Shown piece after piece: positions 8,347-18,178 of a DNA stretch of 64,000 bases. The stretch covers positions 1 through 64,000 of the forward strand of contig NZ_CADFDU010000017.1 in the NCBI RefSeq assembly GCF_902833045.1, written 5' to 3'. The position numbers and the translations under genes were made by a program. The notes below the pieces were generated by a model that was given only the letters and a program-made list of their open reading frames with translations, did not search any database and had not been told where the DNA came from. The stretch comes from Burkholderia sp. BCC0322. Lineage in GTDB: Bacteria > Pseudomonadota > Gammaproteobacteria > Burkholderiales > Burkholderiaceae. The stretch's first letter is position 1; every line of letters starts with the position of its first letter.

Positions 8347-10641
8347 ATGGTCACGACTCACAACCTCGGTTTTCCGCGCATCGGCGCGAAGCGCGAACTC
8401 AAGTTCGGTCTTGAACGCTACTGGAAGGGCGAATCGTCGCGCGACGAGCTGAAGGCACTCGGCGCGGAGCTGCGCCGGCGTCACTGGAACGACCAGCGCG
8501 ACCTGGGCCTGGCCCCGATCGGCGACTTCGCGTTCTACGATCAGGTGCTCGACATGAGCTTCACGCTCGGCAACTTGCCGAAGCGCGTGCAGGGCTTCCA
8601 CGGTGACGTGCTCGACAACTATTTTCGCGTCGCGCGCGGCCGTTCGGCGCAGTCGGCGGAAGAGCATGCCGCGTGCTGCGGTGGTGTCGCGGCCGGTGAA
8701 ATGACGAAGTGGTTCGATACGAACTACCACTACATCGTGCCGGAGTTCCACGCGGACACGAACTTCTCGCTCGACCCGTCGCGCCTGCTGCAGCAACTGG
8801 CGGAAGCGCAGGCGCAGGGCGTGGACGCGAAGCCGGTGATCCTCGGCCCCGTCACCTACCTGTGGCTCGGCAAGGCGAAGGACGCTTCCGACCGCCTCGC
8901 GCTGCTGCCGAAGCTGCTTCCGGTGTACGGCGCGCTGTTCGATACGCTGACCGCGCAGGGCGTCGAATGGATACAGGTCGACGAACCGATCCTCGTCACC
9001 GAACTCGACGCCGAATGGCGACAAGCATTCAAGACCGCGTACACCGCGCTCGAAACGCGCCGGATCAAGGTGCTGCTCGCGACGTACTTCGGCCGGTTGC
9101 AGAGCAATCTGGCGCTCGCGAGCTCGCTGCCGGTCGACGGCCTGCATGTCGATGCGATCAACGCACGCGACGAAGTCGACGCGCTGATACGTGAACTGCC
9201 GCCCGAGCGGGTGCTGTCGGTGGGCGCGATCAACGGCCGCAACATCTGGAAGACGGACCTGAACGCGACGCTCGACTGGCTCGAGCCGCGCGCGAAGCAA
9301 CTGGGCGATCGCCTGTGGCTTGCTCCGTCATGCTCGCTGCTGCACGTGCCGGTCGATCTCGCGAGCGAGGAGAAGCTCGACGCGGAAATCCGCTCGTGGC
9401 TCGCGTTCGCGCTGCAGAAGCTCGACGAGCTGAAGGTGCTCGCGACCGCGCTGAACGAAGGCCGCGACAAGGTGGCCGACGCGCTGGCCGCGAACGCCGC
9501 CGCGATCCATGCGCGTCGCCACTCGCCGCGCGTGAACAACCCGGCGGTGAAGGCCGCGATCGCCCGGATGGACGCGCAGCTCGGCAACCGCGTGAGCCCC
9601 TATCCGCAGCGCGCGCCGAAGCAGTCGGCACGCCTGAACCTGCCGGCGTTCCCGACGACGACGATCGGCTCGTTCCCGCAGACCGGCGAAATCCGTCAGG
9701 CCCGCAGCCGGTTGAAGGCCGGCGCGCTCGATGAAGCCGGCTACCGCAAGGCGATGCAGGCCGAGATCGAACGCAGCGTCCGCGAGCAGGAATCGCTCGA
9801 ACTCGACGTGCTCGTGCACGGCGAGGCCGAGCGTAACGACATGGTCGAATATTTCGGCGAGCAGCTCGACGGCTACGCGTTCAGCCAGTTCGGCTGGGTG
9901 CAGTCGTATGGTTCGCGTTGCGTGAAGCCGCCGATCCTGTTCGGGGACATCAGCCGTCCGAAGGCGATGACGGTCGAATGGATCACGTATGCGCAGTCGC
10001 TGACGAACAAGCCGATGAAGGGCATGCTGACCGGCCCCGTGACGATCCTGAACTGGTCGTTCGTGCGCGACGACCAGCCGCGCTCGGTGTCGTGCTACCA
10101 GCTCGCGCTGGCGATCCGCGAGGAAGTGCTCGATCTCGAGAAGGCCGGTGTGCGCGTGATCCAGATCGACGAGGCCGCGCTGCGCGAAGGGCTGCCGCTG
10201 CGCCGCGCGCAGTGGGGCGAGTACCTGAGGTGGGCGATCGAGGCGTTTCGCGTCGCCGCGAACGGCGTGCAGGACGAAACGCAGATTCACACGCACATGT
10301 GCTATTCGGAGTTCAATGACATCATCGCGTCGATCGCCGACATGGATGCGGACGTGATCACGATCGAGACGTCGCGCTCGGACATGGAACTGCTCGACGC
10401 ATTCGACACCTTCAAGTATCCGAACGAAATCGGGCCGGGCGTGTACGACATTCACTCGCCGAACATCCCGACGCAGGCGCACATCGTCGGCCTGATGAAG
10501 AAGGCGGCCGAGCGGATTCCCGCGGAACGGCTATGGGTGAACCCGGACTGCGGCCTGAAGACGCGCCAGTGGGCGGAAGTGATTCCGGCGCTGACGAACA
10601 TGGTCGCCGCCGCGAAGACGCTGCGCAACCAGGTGCAATAG
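8347..10641 (+). CDS. metE: Cobalamin-independent methionine synthase MetE
   Basis: Transfers a methyl group from 5-methyltetrahydropteroyltri-glutamate to homocysteine, the last step of methionine synthesis, without B12. The 764-residue protein has the normal two-barrel length. The N-terminus ([20 protein letters not shown]) and the C-terminal zinc site (HTHMCYSEF near residue 650, NPDCGLKTR near 734) are intact. ATG 8347 follows a GACGGAAG ribosome site. No B12 riboswitch lies in its leader, so control is probably through MetR. Its closeness to the B12-controlled cobalt importer suggests a local B12/methionine theme. Confidence 0.98.
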   Translation: MVTTHNLGFPRIGAKRELKFGLERYWKGESSRDELKALGAELRRRHWNDQRDLGLAPIGDFAFYDQVLDMSFTLGNLPKRVQGFHGDVLDNYFRVARGRSAQSAEEHAACCGGVAAGEMTKWFDTNYHYIVPEFHADTNFSLDPSRLLQQLAEAQAQGVDAKPVILGPVTYLWLGKAKDASDRLALLPKLLPVYGALFDTLTAQGVEWIQVDEPILVTELDAEWRQAFKTAYTALETRRIKVLLATYFGRLQSNLALASSLPVDGLHVDAINARDEVDALIRELPPERVLSVGAINGRNIWKTDLNATLDWLEPRAKQLGDRLWLAPSCSLLHVPVDLASEEKLDAEIRSWLAFALQKLDELKVLATALNEGRDKVADALAANAAAIHARRHSPRVNNPAVKAAIARMDAQLGNRVSPYPQRAPKQSARLNLPAFPTTTIGSFPQTGEIRQARSRLKAGALDEAGYRKAMQAEIERSVREQESLELDVLVHGEAERNDMVEYFGEQLDGYAFSQFGWVQSYGSRCVKPPILFGDISRPKAMTVEWITYAQSLTNKPMKGMLTGPVTILNWSFVRDDQPRSVSCYQLALAIREEVLDLEKAGVRVIQIDEAALREGLPLRRAQWGEYLRWAIEAFRVAANGVQDETQIHTHMCYSEFNDIIASIADMDADVITIETSRSDMELLDAFDTFKYPNEIGPGVYDIHSPNIPTQAHIVGLMKKAAERIPAERLWVNPDCGLKTRQWAEVIPALTNMVAAAKTLRNQVQ

Positions 10642-10646
10642 CACGC

Positions 10647-10672
10647 GCTGCCCGGATCGATGATCCGGCAGC
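10647..10672 (+). terminator. Hairpin after metE
   Basis: Arms GCTG-CCGGATC and GATCCGGCAGC around a GAT loop, with one bulged C, start six bases after the metE stop. There is no U-run, so it may be a Rho-assisted or mRNA-stabilising 3' hairpin rather than a true intrinsic terminator. Confidence 0.5.
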
Positions 10673-10829
10673 GGGTGTCGCACCGGTCGAGACCGTCCCG
10701 GGCAGGCGCCGGGACGCGTCGTTTCCACCCTGGTCGCCGCGGCATCGTGATCCGGCGCGGCGATCGCGGGCGGCCCGGCGTCGGATCGGACGCCGGCCGG
10801 CTCGTTCATTCGGTTGGGAGAAGCGCATC

Positions 10830-11135
10830 ATGAGTCAGGCCTCGAACGTCACGATCGACCGATTGCTGAAGGCACTCGAGGACGGCAGCGACGATTGCTG
10901 GGCGATTTACGAGGAAATCGGCCGGGTGGTCGTGAGCCGGCTGTTGCGTACCGACCGGGCGACGCTGCGTGACGTGGCCTGCGCATGGATCGCGAGCGAC
11001 GATGCGCAGGCGACCCTGATCGATACCGATCGCGATTCACCGGATCTCGGTGCGGCGCAAGCGCGCGCCGAGCAGGCGGACGGCGCGATGCGCGCCGTCA
11101 TTCTGAATACCGTCTTCGGTACGAAGCGAGCATGA
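10830..11135 (+). CDS. Hypothetical protein of 101 residues
   Basis: Not recognised. An acidic, soluble, probably all-helical protein (ALEDGSDDCWAIYEEIGRVVV; DVACAWIASDDAQATL) with no signal peptide or membrane segment. ATG 10830 has a GGGAG ribosome site about 11 bases upstream. Its stop codon overlaps the next start (ATGA at 11132-11135), so it is translationally coupled to the QueH fragment downstream. Confidence 0.65.
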   Translation: MSQASNVTIDRLLKALEDGSDDCWAIYEEIGRVVVSRLLRTDRATLRDVACAWIASDDAQATLIDTDRDSPDLGAAQARAEQADGAMRAVILNTVFGTKRA

Positions 11136-11404
11136 CGACCCTCGACGAACGCAAACCTTTTCTGCAGCCCGGTTGCCACAGCGAGGGCGGGGAATTCGAC
11201 TGGCGCAAGGGCGGTGGTTCGGCGCGCATGATCGAGATCGGAAAACGCGAGACGTTATATCGGCAGGATTCCTGCGGATGTATGTATTCGCCGCGCGATA
11301 CCAACCTGCAGTGTAAGTCGAACGGTCGTGAGCCGATCCGGATCGGCGTGATGTATAGGCGCGAACGCGCCGGAGGGCGGAGGGGAAGGCCGAGCGCGGT
11401 ATAG
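11132..11404 (+). pseudogene. C-terminal fragment of epoxyqueuosine reductase QueH
   Basis: From about residue 20 the 90-residue reading frame follows the C-terminal end of QueH (DUF208), the enzyme that reduces epoxyqueuosine in tRNA. Recognisable blocks are FDWRKGGGSARMIEI-KRE, YRQDSCGCMYSPRDTN (corresponding to the family's Y-QEYCGC-YS-RD) and NGREPIRIGVMY. The N-terminal two-thirds, including the paired-cysteine metal site and the CNGCG region, are absent upstream. The remaining CGC pair cannot form the full cluster site. It is either a degraded queH remnant or a small protein reusing that segment; the ATGA coupling to the gene before it suggests it may still be translated. Confidence 0.75.
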
Positions 11405-11446
11405 CCGGAAAGACGGACGCGTGGTGGCCGCAATCGGTCAAAGAAG

Positions 11447-11475
11447 AAGCGGCCTTCAACGAAGGCCGCTTTTTA
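11447..11475 (+). terminator. Intrinsic terminator
   Basis: A perfect 10-bp stem (AAGCGGCCTT / AAGGCCGCTT, loop CAACG) followed by TTTT ends the two-gene unit above. Because A-runs also flank the left side, it may serve the converging permease gene as well. Confidence 0.9.
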
Positions 11476-11521
11476 GATGAGACGCGGGCGGGCGAAGCGG
11501 CCAGCCCGGTGCTTATGTGCG

Positions 11522-12847
11522 TTACGCGGTGCGTGCTGCGCGCGGCAACGTGTCGGCCGTCTTGCGCGGCGCGCCCGCATCGTCGATGCTCACGCGGCGC
11601 GAAATCAGCCACACGCACAGCGACGACAGGATCGCGGCGCTCGTGTACTGAAGCGCGAGCGGCCACCATTGCGGCGCGGTGTTCTGCGCGATGATGGTCG
11701 CGACGAGCGGCGTGAGGCCGCCGGCCAGCGCGCCGCACACCTGGTACGCGATCGAGATCGCCGTGTAGCGGATGCGTGCGACGAAGATGCCGCTGACGAA
11801 GCCCGCGACCACCGAGTAGTAGCCCGATTCCGCGAGCGTCGCGAGGCCGACGCCGATCGTGATCGACAGCGGCGTGCCCATGTGCACGAGCGGCAGCATG
11901 ACGAACGGGACGATCGCGGCCCATGCGCCGGTGATCAGCAGCACGCGCGTGGTGCCGAAGCGCTGCGCGAGGAACGCGGCCGCGAGCTGCACGACGAACT
12001 GCAGTACGGCGACGATCGTCATGCAATGCAGCACCATCGACCGGTCGAGCGACAGGAACTGCGTCGCATAGCTGATCATGAAGATGTTGCTGAAGTACAC
12101 GCCGGCGATGCCGTACACGTTCGCACCGATGGCGAGCAGCAGCAGCGGCCAGTACTTGAGCGCTTCTCGCAGCGGTTTTTGCGCGATGTTGCCGCTCTTC
12201 TTGACCTCTTCGAACTCGGGCGATTCGGACACGCTCGCGCGGATCACGAAGCCGACGATCAGCAGTACGGAACTCGCGAGGAACGGCACGCGCCAGCCCC
12301 AGCTCATCATGTCTTCCTTCGACAGCGTGCTGATCGCGCCGAACGCGAGCATCGACAGGATCAGGCCGCTCGCGCTGCCGAGCTGCGCGAACGACGCGAA
12401 GAACGTGCGCTTGCCTTCCGGCGCATGCTCGCCCGCGAGCAGCACCGCGCCGCCCCATTCGCCGCCGACCGCGATGCCTTGCAGCACGCGCATCAGCACG
12501 AGCAGGATCGGTGCAATCACACCGGCTTGCGCATGGGTCGGCAGCAGGCCGATCGCGACCGTCGACACGGCCATCAGCATCAGCGTCGCGAGCAGCGAAC
12601 GCTTGCGGCCGAAGCGGTCGCCGAGGTAGCCGAACATCACGCCGCCGATCGGCCGTGCGAAGAAGCCGACCGCGAACGAGCCGAACGATGCGAGCAGGCT
12701 GATGAAGCGGTTTTCGCCGGGAAAGAACAGCGGCCCGAACACGATGGCGGCGGCGGTCGCGTAGCTATAGAAGTCGTACCACTCGATCGTGGTGCCGACG
12801 AACGACGCGAGCGCCGCCCGCTTGGGTTGCTTGACGGAAGTCCCCAT
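11522..12847 (-). CDS. MHS-family permease (MFS)
   Basis: A 441-residue, 12-helix metabolite:H+ symporter of the MHS branch (relatives carry proline/betaine, citrate, shikimate or alpha-ketoglutarate). Family marks are the start FVGTTIEWYDFYSYATAAAIVF, GYLGDRFGRKRSL after TM2 and the MRVLQGIAVGGEWGGA segment of TM4. It lies 54 bases after the guanidinobutyrase-like gene on the same strand, so the pair is likely an operon. The natural substrate could then be a guanidino compound or its product 4-aminobutyrate, which is inference. Confidence 0.88.
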   Translation of the reverse strand: MGTSVKQPKRAALASFVGTTIEWYDFYSYATAAAIVFGPLFFPGENRFISLLASFGSFAVGFFARPIGGVMFGYLGDRFGRKRSLLATLMLMAVSTVAIGLLPTHAQAGVIAPILLVLMRVLQGIAVGGEWGGAVLLAGEHAPEGKRTFFASFAQLGSASGLILSMLAFGAISTLSKEDMMSWGWRVPFLASSVLLIVGFVIRASVSESPEFEEVKKSGNIAQKPLREALKYWPLLLLAIGANVYGIAGVYFSNIFMISYATQFLSLDRSMVLHCMTIVAVLQFVVQLAAAFLAQRFGTTRVLLITGAWAAIVPFVMLPLVHMGTPLSITIGVGLATLAESGYYSVVAGFVSGIFVARIRYTAISIAYQVCGALAGGLTPLVATIIAQNTAPQWWPLALQYTSAAILSSLCVWLISRRVSIDDAGAPRKTADTLPRAARTA

Positions 12848-12901
12848 CTTGATTTGTGCTCCTCTGAATCCTTTGATTTGGAATAGGTGACGGCGCGCGG
12901 A

Positions 12902-13858
12902 TCAGTCGCGGTACGCGACGCCCGGCAGCACGCACAGCAGCTCGTACGCGAGGTTCGCGCCGAGCAGCGCCGTGGTGCCGAACGGGTCGTACGGCGGTGC
13001 GACTTCGACGAGATCGCAGCCGACGATGTTCAGCCCCTTCGCGCCGCGGATGATCTCGAGCGCCTGCGGCACCGTGAGGCCCGCGATTTCCGGCGTGCCG
13101 GTGCCCGGCGCATAGGCCGGATCGATGCCGTCGATGTCGAAGCTGATGTAGACGGGCGTGTCGCCGACGCGCTCGCGCACTTCTTCCATCAGCGGCGCGA
13201 GCGACTTGTTCCAGCATTCCTCCGCCTGGACGACGCGGAAGCCCTGCTCGCGGCACCAGTCGAAATCCTCGGCCGCGTAGCCGGTGCCGCGCAGGCCGAT
13301 CTGCGTGACCTTGTCGCCGTGCAGCAGGCCTTCCTCGACCGCGCGGCGGAACGGCGTGCCGTGAGCGATCTTTTCGCCCATCATCGTGTCGTTCACGTCG
13401 GCGTGTGCATCGACGTGGATCAATGCAACCTTGCCGTGCTTGCGATGGATCGCGCGCAGGATCGGCAGCGCGATCGTATGGTCGCCGCCGAGCGTGATCG
13501 GCTTGCAGTCGTGCTCGAGGATCGCGTCGTACGCCGCTTCGATGCGTGCGATCGAATCGTGCAGGTTGTACGGATTGATCGCGACGTCGCCGATGTCGGC
13601 GATCTGCAGCGAATCGAAGGGGGCTGCGCGCGTGGCCATGTTGTACGGGCGCAGCAGCACGGATTCGGTGCGGATCTGGCGCGGGCCGAAGCGTGCGCCG
13701 GTGCGGTTGGAGGTGCCGAGATCGAACGGCACGCCGACGAAACAGGCGTCGAGGCCTTCGGCGCTCGCCACGTGCGGCAGGCGCATCATCGTCGCGATGC
13801 CGCCGCAGCGCGGCATTTCATTGCCGCCGAGCGGCTGGAAATGGGGGTGGTCGTTCAT
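12902..13858 (-). CDS. Guanidinobutyrase/agmatinase-type ureohydrolase
   Basis: A 318-residue ureohydrolase of the arginase family that splits urea from a guanidino substrate using two Mn ions. Metal-binding blocks are intact: GGDHTIALP, HVDAHADVND and SFDIDGIDPAYAPGTGTPE. The length and the divergent LysR neighbour resemble the Pseudomonas guanidinobutyrase locus (gbuA/gbuR). Agmatinase (speB) is the alternative and cannot be excluded by eye. ATG 13858 (MNDHPHFQPLGGNEMPRCGG) is the family start; an upstream in-frame ATG at 14056 would run into the divergent regulator. Confidence 0.88.
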   Translation of the reverse strand: MNDHPHFQPLGGNEMPRCGGIATMMRLPHVASAEGLDACFVGVPFDLGTSNRTGARFGPRQIRTESVLLRPYNMATRAAPFDSLQIADIGDVAINPYNLHDSIARIEAAYDAILEHDCKPITLGGDHTIALPILRAIHRKHGKVALIHVDAHADVNDTMMGEKIAHGTPFRRAVEEGLLHGDKVTQIGLRGTGYAAEDFDWCREQGFRVVQAEECWNKSLAPLMEEVRERVGDTPVYISFDIDGIDPAYAPGTGTPEIAGLTVPQALEIIRGAKGLNIVGCDLVEVAPPYDPFGTTALLGANLAYELLCVLPGVAYRD

Positions 13859-13961
13859 GGGCTGTCTCTTCCGATGTGGGGTTGCCGTATCATCCGACGC
13901 GGCTTGGCGCATAGTTTTACGCGCTCCGCCGGCAAAGAAGAATGCGAAGATATCGACGTAA

Positions 13962-13981
13962 ACATCGATTTTCATCGATGT
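13962..13981. promoter_or_regulatory. Palindrome upstream of LysR gene
   Basis: A perfect inverted repeat ACATCGAT-TTTC-ATCGATGT lies in the divergent region between the ureohydrolase and LysR genes, ending 10 bases before the LysR start. It is well placed for autoregulation by the LysR protein. Confidence 0.5.
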
Positions 13982-13991
13982 ATGGAAGGGG

Positions 13992-14909
13992 ATGAGTGTG
14001 CTGGGGAATCTGTCGACCCTCGATCTGCGGTTGATCCGCGTGTTTCTCGCGGTCACGGACGCAGGCGGCGTATCGGCCGCGCAGGCCGTGCTGAACGTCG
14101 GGCAGTCGACGATCAGCGCGCAGCTTTCGTCGCTCGAGACGCGCCTCGGCTACCGGCTCTGCGAGCGCGGCCGCAGCGGTTTCCGGCTCACGCCGAAGGG
14201 TGAGCGCTTCCACGCGATGAGCCGCAAGCTGCTCGCGGCGCTCGATGAATTCGGGATGGCCGCGCGGCACATGGATCGTCAGCTGGTCGGCACGCTGAAT
14301 ATCGGCCTGATCGGCCATACGCCGGTGAGCCAGAACGCGCGGATCGCCGAGGCGATCGCCGCGTTCCGCACCCGCGACGAGGCCGTGCGTTTCTCGATCT
14401 CCGTGCGCGCGCCGGGCGATCTCGAGGAGAAGCTGCTGAGCGACGAGATCCAGATCGCGGTCGGCTATTTCTGGCACCGGGTGCCGTCGCTGCACTACAC
14501 GCCGCTGTTCATCGAGCGCCAGGTCGCGTACTGCGGCCGCGGCCATCCGCTGTTCGACGGCGCCGGCGCGCTGACGCCGGCCGACGTCGCGGGCTTCGAA
14601 TGGGCGTGGCGCTCGTATCCGCTGCCCGAAGCGCAGATGTCGACGACGCCTGACCGCGTGACCGCGACGGCCGACAACATGGAGGCCGTCGCGCTGCTGA
14701 TCCTGTCCGGCCACCACCTCGGCTACCTGCCGCAGCACTTTGCCGCGCCGTACGTCGCGCAGGGGCTGCTCACGCCGCTCAATCCGGAGCAACTGCGCTA
14801 CGACGTGACGTTCCACATGGTCGTCGCGCGCAACGGGCGCGGCAATCCGCTCGTGGATGCGTTTCTCGAGGATCTCGAACGCGCGCACCAGCCGCCCGAC
14901 ATCGCATAG
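13992..14909 (+). CDS. LysR-family regulator of the ureohydrolase locus
   Basis: A 305-residue LysR regulator with HTH at about residues 8-65 (GGVSAAQAVLNVGQSTISAQLSSLETRLGYRLCERG) and an effector-binding domain after residue 90. It is divergent from the guanidinobutyrase/permease operon with 133 bases between, the usual layout for a LysR activator and its target. The ligand would then be the guanidino substrate, which is inference. Confidence 0.88.
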   Translation: MSVLGNLSTLDLRLIRVFLAVTDAGGVSAAQAVLNVGQSTISAQLSSLETRLGYRLCERGRSGFRLTPKGERFHAMSRKLLAALDEFGMAARHMDRQLVGTLNIGLIGHTPVSQNARIAEAIAAFRTRDEAVRFSISVRAPGDLEEKLLSDEIQIAVGYFWHRVPSLHYTPLFIERQVAYCGRGHPLFDGAGALTPADVAGFEWAWRSYPLPEAQMSTTPDRVTATADNMEAVALLILSGHHLGYLPQHFAAPYVAQGLLTPLNPEQLRYDVTFHMVVARNGRGNPLVDAFLEDLERAHQPPDIA

Positions 14910-14910
14910 G

Positions 14911-14948
14911 CCGCCGGCCTCAACACTGTGAACGAGTGTTGCGGCGGC
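14911..14948. terminator. Hairpin between convergent genes
   Basis: Nested arms CAACACT/AGTGTTG (14921-14927/14935-14941), flanked by CCGCC/GGCGG, form a strong stem just after the LysR stop and before the end of the converging Lrp gene. It has no T-run but could serve both directions. Confidence 0.45.
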
Positions 14949-15035
14949 GCGGCCCGACGCGGCCCACATCGATCGGCGTCGAAGTGATGGATCGGGCGGC
15001 GGGTGCGGCTTGCGCGCACCGCCCACCCGCGGGCA

Positions 15036-15500
15036 TCACGGCACCGGCAACCCCGCGTCATGCTTGACCTCGCGCAGCGACAGCGCCGATTCGATCGACG
15101 TCACGCCCGGCAGCATCCGCAGCGATTCGCGCAGGAACGTGCCGTAGTCGTCCAGGTCGCGCGCCACGACCTGCAACAGATAGTCGGCGGTGCCCGCCAC
15201 GTTGTGGCATGCCAGGATCCGCTCGATGCCGAGCACCTCCCGCTCGAAGCGGTCGGCGGTCTTGCGGTCGTGCGTCGCGAACCGCACGAGCACGAATGCA
15301 ACGACGCCGAAGCCGAGCGCCTGGCGCGACAACTGCGCGCGGTAGCGCTCGATGTAGCCGTCGTTTTCGAGACGCTTCAGGCGCCGTGCGCAAGGGGTTT
15401 CGGAGAGGCCCACGGTGTCGGCGAGGCGGGCGATCGGCAGGCGGCCGTCGCGCTGCACCGCGGCAAGGATGGCGCGGTCGGTTTTGTCGAGTTCGGTCAT
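15036..15500 (-). CDS. Lrp/AsnC-family regulator
   Basis: A 154-residue Lrp-type regulator. The winged helix-turn-helix covers residues 4-60 (LDKTDRAILAAVQRDGRLPIARLADTVGL), followed by the ligand-binding RAM domain (LACHNVAGTADYLLQVVARDLDDY). It is divergent from a LysE-type exporter with 134 bases between, so it most likely senses an amino acid and controls that exporter. Confidence 0.92.
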   Translation of the reverse strand: MTELDKTDRAILAAVQRDGRLPIARLADTVGLSETPCARRLKRLENDGYIERYRAQLSRQALGFGVVAFVLVRFATHDRKTADRFEREVLGIERILACHNVAGTADYLLQVVARDLDDYGTFLRESLRMLPGVTSIESALSLREVKHDAGLPVP

Positions 15501-15634
15501 GTTGGCGGATTTCTGGTGCAGATTCGGTGATTGTGGCGGATTCCCCTACGGATCGCCAATCCTGAACCAAAGATGGCCAATAATCCCTCGTACTCTGGCG
15601 GCAACATATCGCCGTAAGAGGACAGGGGCAGACC

Positions 15635-16261
15635 ATGATTTCCACGCATTTGCTGTTGATTTATCTCGCCGCGCTGGCGGCCATCTACGCGGTGCCGGGG
15701 CCGGACATGGCGCTGGTGCTGCAGACCAGCATCGGCCGCGGCGTGCGGCCGGGGATGGCGGCCGCCGCCGGCCTGTCGCTCGCGCGGACCGCGCACGTGA
15801 CGCTGTCCGCCTGCGGCGTCGCGGCGCTGATCCGCAGCGCGCCGTGGCTGTACGAAGTGATCCGCTACGGCGGCGCGCTCTATCTCGCGTATGTCGCGAT
15901 CCAGGTGTTCCGTTCGCCCGTGTTCGCGCTCGGCGACGGCGACGCGGCAGCGGCGGCGGGCGAGCTGCGCCAGTCGTTCGTGAAGGGCTTGCTCACCAAC
16001 CTGCTGAACCCGAAGGCGCTGCTGTTCTGCTCGGTGCTGCTGCCGCAGTTCGTGCGCCCCGAGGCCGGCCCGGTCGTGTTGCAGATGTTCGAGTTGGGCG
16101 CGTTGCTGGTGGCGGCCGGCGTGTGCTTCGACCTCGCGTGCGTGTTCGGCGCATCCCGGATCGCCGCGTGGATGCGCGCGCACCCGCTCGCGCAGACGGT
16201 GCAGCGCTGGACGTTTTCCGCGGCGCTGATCGGCTTTGCGCTGCGCCTGTCGATGGACTGA
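15635..16261 (+). CDS. LysE/RhtB-family amino-acid exporter
   Basis: A 208-residue inner-membrane exporter with about six helices. The LysE/RhtB signature YAVPGPDMALVLQTSIGRGVRPGM is at residues 14-36, and the conserved GLLTNLLNPKALLFC is near 115-130. ATG 15635 follows AGAGGACAG. Control by the divergent Lrp-family gene is likely. The exact amino acid is unknown. Confidence 0.9.
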   Translation: MISTHLLLIYLAALAAIYAVPGPDMALVLQTSIGRGVRPGMAAAAGLSLARTAHVTLSACGVAALIRSAPWLYEVIRYGGALYLAYVAIQVFRSPVFALGDGDAAAAAGELRQSFVKGLLTNLLNPKALLFCSVLLPQFVRPEAGPVVLQMFELGALLVAAGVCFDLACVFGASRIAAWMRAHPLAQTVQRWTFSAALIGFALRLSMD

Positions 16262-16507
16262 GCGCCGATGAGACGTCGCGCGTGCGCAGGTCGCGCGGCG
16301 CGGCGCCGCACCCGATGGCAGGCCGCGCACCGCCGCCCGCGCGTGCGCCCCGTCGCAGAACGACGCACGCGCAAATTGTCCGACTGTTCTAAACTCCCTG
16401 TTACTTCGCGCTGAGCGAACCCGACCGAACGAACGGAACCGTCTCTCGCCGGCCCTGTCCGATTTCCTGGCTGTTCCGTGCAACGCGGTACCAAGGAGGG
16501 TCTGAAC

Positions 16508-18103
16508 ATGGCAAGGCATCTTCACGCCGACCGTGAACCCCGAATCGTCGCCGAGTCCAAGTGCCTCGGTCCGTGCGATCCGGCAGAACGCATCCACGTC
16601 ACGATCATGTTGCGGCGGCAGGAAGAAGGGCAACTCGATACGCTGCTTCACCAGCTCGCCACCGGCGACGCGCAAGCGAAACCGGTGTCGCGCGAAACCT
16701 TCGCGCAACGCTTTTCCGCCAATCCCGACGACATTCGCAAGGCCGAGGACTTCGCACGTCGCCACCAGTTGACGGTCGACCGCGTCGATCCCGTCGAAAG
16801 TGTCGTCGTGCTGTCCGGCACGATCCAGCAGTTCGAAGCCGTGTTCGGCGTCAAGCTCGAGCGCTTCGAGCATCAGTCGATCGGCCAGTATCGCGGCCGC
16901 ACGGGCCCGATCGCGCTGCCCGACGATCTCGGCGACGCCGTCACGGCCGTGCTCGGCCTCGACAGCCGCCCGCAAGCGCGGCCGCACTTCCGGCTGCGGC
17001 CGCCGTTCACGCCGGCGCGCGGCGGCGCGGCGGGCGTGACGTTCACCCCGATCCAACTGGCATCGCTGTACGGCTTCCCGGCCGGCGACGGCGCCGGGCA
17101 GTGCATCGCGATCATCGAGCTCGGCGGCGGCTACCGCGCGGCCGATATCCAGCAGTATTTCCGCGGGCTCGGCATCACGACACCGCCGACGCTCGTCGAC
17201 GTGAACGTCGGCACCGGCCGCAACACGCCGACCGGCGACCCGAGCGGCCCGGACGGCGAAGTCGCGCTCGACATCGAGATTGCCGGCGCGATCGCGCCGG
17301 CCGCGAAGATCGCCGTGTACTTCGCGCCGAACAGCGACGCGGGCTTCATCCAGGCCGTCAACGCGGCCGTCAGCGATACGACCAACAAGCCGTCGGTGAT
17401 CTCGATCAGCTGGGGCGGCCCGGAGGCGATCTGGCAGGCGCAGTCCGCTCAGGCGTTCGACCGCGTGTTGCAGGCGGCGGCTGCGCAGGGCATCACGGTG
17501 TGCGCGGCGTCCGGCGACAGCGGCTCGGGCGACGGTCTGCAGGACGGCGCCGATCATGTCGACTTCCCGGCATCGAGCCCGTACGTGCTCGGCTGCGGCG
17601 GTACGCAGATCGACGCGCTGCCCGGGCAGGGCATCCGTAGCGAGGTCGCGTGGAACGACGAGGCCGCCGGCGGCGGCGCGGGCGGGGGCGGCGTCAGCAC
17701 GCTGTTCGACCTGCCGGCGTGGCAGCAGGGGCTCACCGTCACGCGCGCCGACGGCAGCCGCGCGCAGCTCGCGAAGCGCGGCGTGCCGGACGTTGCCGGC
17801 GACGCGTCGCCGCAGACGGGCTACGAAGTGTCGATCGCGGGCACGGCCACGGTGATGGGCGGCACGAGCGCGGTCGCGCCGCTGTGGGCCGCGCTGATCG
17901 CGCGGATCAACGCGGCGGCGAGCGGTGCGACCGCCGGCTGGGTCAACCCGGTGCTCTACAAGAATCCGGGCGCGCTGCGCGACATCACGCAGGGCTCGAA
18001 CGGCACGTATGCGGCTGCGCCGGGCTGGGATGCGTGCACGGGCCTCGGCAGCCCGAACGGCGCGCGGCTCGCGGCGATCCTGACGCGCAAGCCGTCGAGT
18101 TGA
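16508..18103 (+). CDS. Sedolisin (S53) serine-carboxyl protease
   Basis: A 531-residue acid-active endopeptidase of family S53 (kumamolisin-like). An activation pro-domain covers about residues 35-165 (PVSRETFAQRFSANPDDI; SGTIQQFEAVFGVKLERF), then the catalytic domain. The triad is visible: Glu251 and Asp255 (GEVALDIE), oxyanion Asp337 (ASGDSG) and Ser454 (GGTSAVAPL). The calcium site lies in the C-terminal DIT-GSNG...GWDACTGLGSP block. A strong AAGGAGGG site precedes ATG 16508. No clear signal peptide is seen, although family members are normally secreted. The S10 gene begins 75 bases downstream, suggesting a two-protease unit. Confidence 0.93.
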   Translation: MARHLHADREPRIVAESKCLGPCDPAERIHVTIMLRRQEEGQLDTLLHQLATGDAQAKPVSRETFAQRFSANPDDIRKAEDFARRHQLTVDRVDPVESVVVLSGTIQQFEAVFGVKLERFEHQSIGQYRGRTGPIALPDDLGDAVTAVLGLDSRPQARPHFRLRPPFTPARGGAAGVTFTPIQLASLYGFPAGDGAGQCIAIIELGGGYRAADIQQYFRGLGITTPPTLVDVNVGTGRNTPTGDPSGPDGEVALDIEIAGAIAPAAKIAVYFAPNSDAGFIQAVNAAVSDTTNKPSVISISWGGPEAIWQAQSAQAFDRVLQAAAAQGITVCAASGDSGSGDGLQDGADHVDFPASSPYVLGCGGTQIDALPGQGIRSEVAWNDEAAGGGAGGGGVSTLFDLPAWQQGLTVTRADGSRAQLAKRGVPDVAGDASPQTGYEVSIAGTATVMGGTSAVAPLWAALIARINAAASGATAGWVNPVLYKNPGALRDITQGSNGTYAAAPGWDACTGLGSPNGARLAAILTRKPSS

Positions 18104-18178
18104 CGGCTGCGGTTCACGTCTTTCCGTATGGCGCGGGCTACCTGTCCGCGCCTTTTTCTCACCTCCAGGAGCAGCACG

